Shown here: positions 63,439-64,000 of the stretch, one piece after another | Position numbering within the stretch: position 1 is the stretch's first letter | Layout of the letters: each line of letters starts with the position of its first letter | Source: Intrasporangium flavum | Lineage (GTDB): Bacteria; Actinomycetota; Actinomycetes; Actinomycetales; Dermatophilaceae | Direction: 5' to 3' | Assembly: GCF_001956915.1 (NCBI RefSeq) | Contig: NZ_MLJO01000003.1 | Coordinates: 124,001-188,000 of the forward strand | Length of the DNA stretch: 64,000 bases | Translations under genes and position numbers: made by a program | Notes under the pieces: generated by a model | What the model was told of the DNA's origin: nothing | What the model saw: the letters and a program-made list of their open reading frames with translations, nothing else | Database searches by the model: none

Positions 63439-64000
63439 TCAGCGGAAGAGGCCGACGACGATGAGGGTCTGGGCCACGTGGTAGGTGACGATGACGACGA
63501 TCGGGGCCCAGCGGCGCTCGTGGACGAACCGGTCGTGGCCGAGCACCGTGTCGCTGACGACGAACGTGAAGCAGCCGAGGATGACGAGCCAGTCGCCCTT
63601 CCACGCGGCGACGAGCAGCAGGGTCAGCAGGGCGAGCTGGTAGATGAAGACCGGGCCGCGCTGCTCCCCCGCGCCCCGCACGATGGCGCGGCCGAAGAGG
63701 ACGAAGAGCAGCACCGCCACCGGCACCGCGCCGAGCAGCCACCACGGGAAGCCCGGCTGCGTCGGCGTCTCGAGGACGGCCCAGATGTAGGCGACGTGCG
63801 CGACGAAGAACGCACCGACCCCGACGAGGAAGCGGGTCTCGGTCGCCGTGAGCAGGGCGACGTCGCCGACGAGGCTGAACCCGAGCGCGAGGAGCACCGG
63901 CAGCAGCGGCGGAGAGCCGGGCGCCGCCCCCTCCCAGCTCAGCGACCACGCGAGACCGCCGAGCAGCAGCACGACGAGCGGCTTGGTCAGCCGCTCGAGC
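63439..64000 (-). CDS. YhhN family protein (lysoplasmalogenase-like), 5' end outside window
   Basis: The C-terminal about 187 residues of a multi-helix membrane protein. The visible start is LERLTKPLVVLLLLGGLAW, followed by LPVLLALGFSLVGDVALL, FLVGVGAFFVAHVAYIWAV and the family end motif TFVVSDTVLGHDRFV with VIVTYHVAQTLIVVGLF. The conserved Asp residues in GFSLVGDVALL and VSDTVLG match YhhN/TMEM86 proteins, which hydrolyse the vinyl ether bond of lysoplasmalogens. The frame is open to the edge of the window, so the start is missing. Confidence 0.88.
   Translation of the reverse strand, partial: LERLTKPLVVLLLGGLAWSLSWEGAAPGSPPLLPVLLALGFSLVGDVALLTATETRFLVGVGAFFVAHVAYIWAVLETPTQPGFPWWLLGAVPVAVLLFVLFGRAIVRGAGEQRGPVFIYQLALLTLLLVAAWKGDWLVILGCFTFVVSDTVLGHDRFVHERRWAPIVVIVTYHVAQTLIVVGLFR

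Overview
The window is very GC-rich (well above 70 % over most of its length), uses GTG starts freely, packs genes with 4-bp GTGA/ATGA overlaps, and carries a typical actinobacterial gene set: LexA with its divergent LysM division suppressor, the nrdR-nrdJ pair, LeuS, PlsY, DegV, ComEA/ComEC, a DUF222-HNH protein, several UspA proteins and a DUF6318 lipoprotein. It is most likely a chromosomal segment of a member of Actinomycetota; a Micrococcales relative (Intrasporangiaceae or Dermatophilaceae type) is my guess and is not proven by the sequence. No tRNA, rRNA, CRISPR array, insertion sequence or prophage was seen.

Layout. 1-3.4 kb: divergent peptide-type ABC solute-binding lipoprotein and an amidase/FadR-type regulator operon, with a perfect FadR-subfamily operator between them. 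3.5-6.5 kb: Tex RNA-binding protein and an SRPBCC protein. 6.5-16.3 kb: stress region with three UspA-type genes, a ChaB/Rho_N protein, a secreted subtilase, a sugar-porter MFS protein, a LAL-type LuxR regulator and a DUF4242 protein. 16.4-26.7 kb: membrane-anchored metzincin, SOS-regulated DUF222-HNH protein, NERD helicase, aldo/keto reductase, DUF2231 and hemerythrin genes (frame problem), a beta-helix protein, malic enzyme and a DUF1254/1214 protein. 26.7-30.7 kb: nrdR-nrdJ with tandem NrdR-box-like repeats. 30.7-34 kb: ArsR-MFS operon with palindromic operator, and a GAF histidine kinase. 34-36.1 kb: WXG100-like and DUF1023 hydrolase pair. 36.4-37.7 kb: LysM division suppressor and lexA sharing an SOS-box cluster. 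37.8-43.5 kb: membrane protein, a PKD protein and a DUF6318 lipoprotein bridged by a low-GC patch, a phosphotransferase, a sirtuin and a divergent LysR regulator. 43.5-47.7 kb: gamma-glutamyltransferase, cyclopropane synthase, DUF1295 and cupin genes. 47.7-51.2 kb: comEA-comEC. 51.4-58.6 kb: purU and a five-gene MacAB-like export operon with two adaptors. 58.6-64 kb: plsY, degV, leuS with a leader-peptide attenuator, and a YhhN gene cut by the window edge.

The most informative signals are regulatory: a leucine-rich leader peptide plus terminator in front of leuS; SOS boxes at lexA/LysM and inside the promoter of the HNH gene; NrdR, FadR, ArsR and LysR-type operator candidates next to their cognate regulator genes; and several long GC-rich hairpins without T-runs at gene ends. 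The main genomic oddities are the low-GC patch across the junction of two genes at about 39.2-40.0 kb and the apparent frameshift at the start of the hemerythrin gene.
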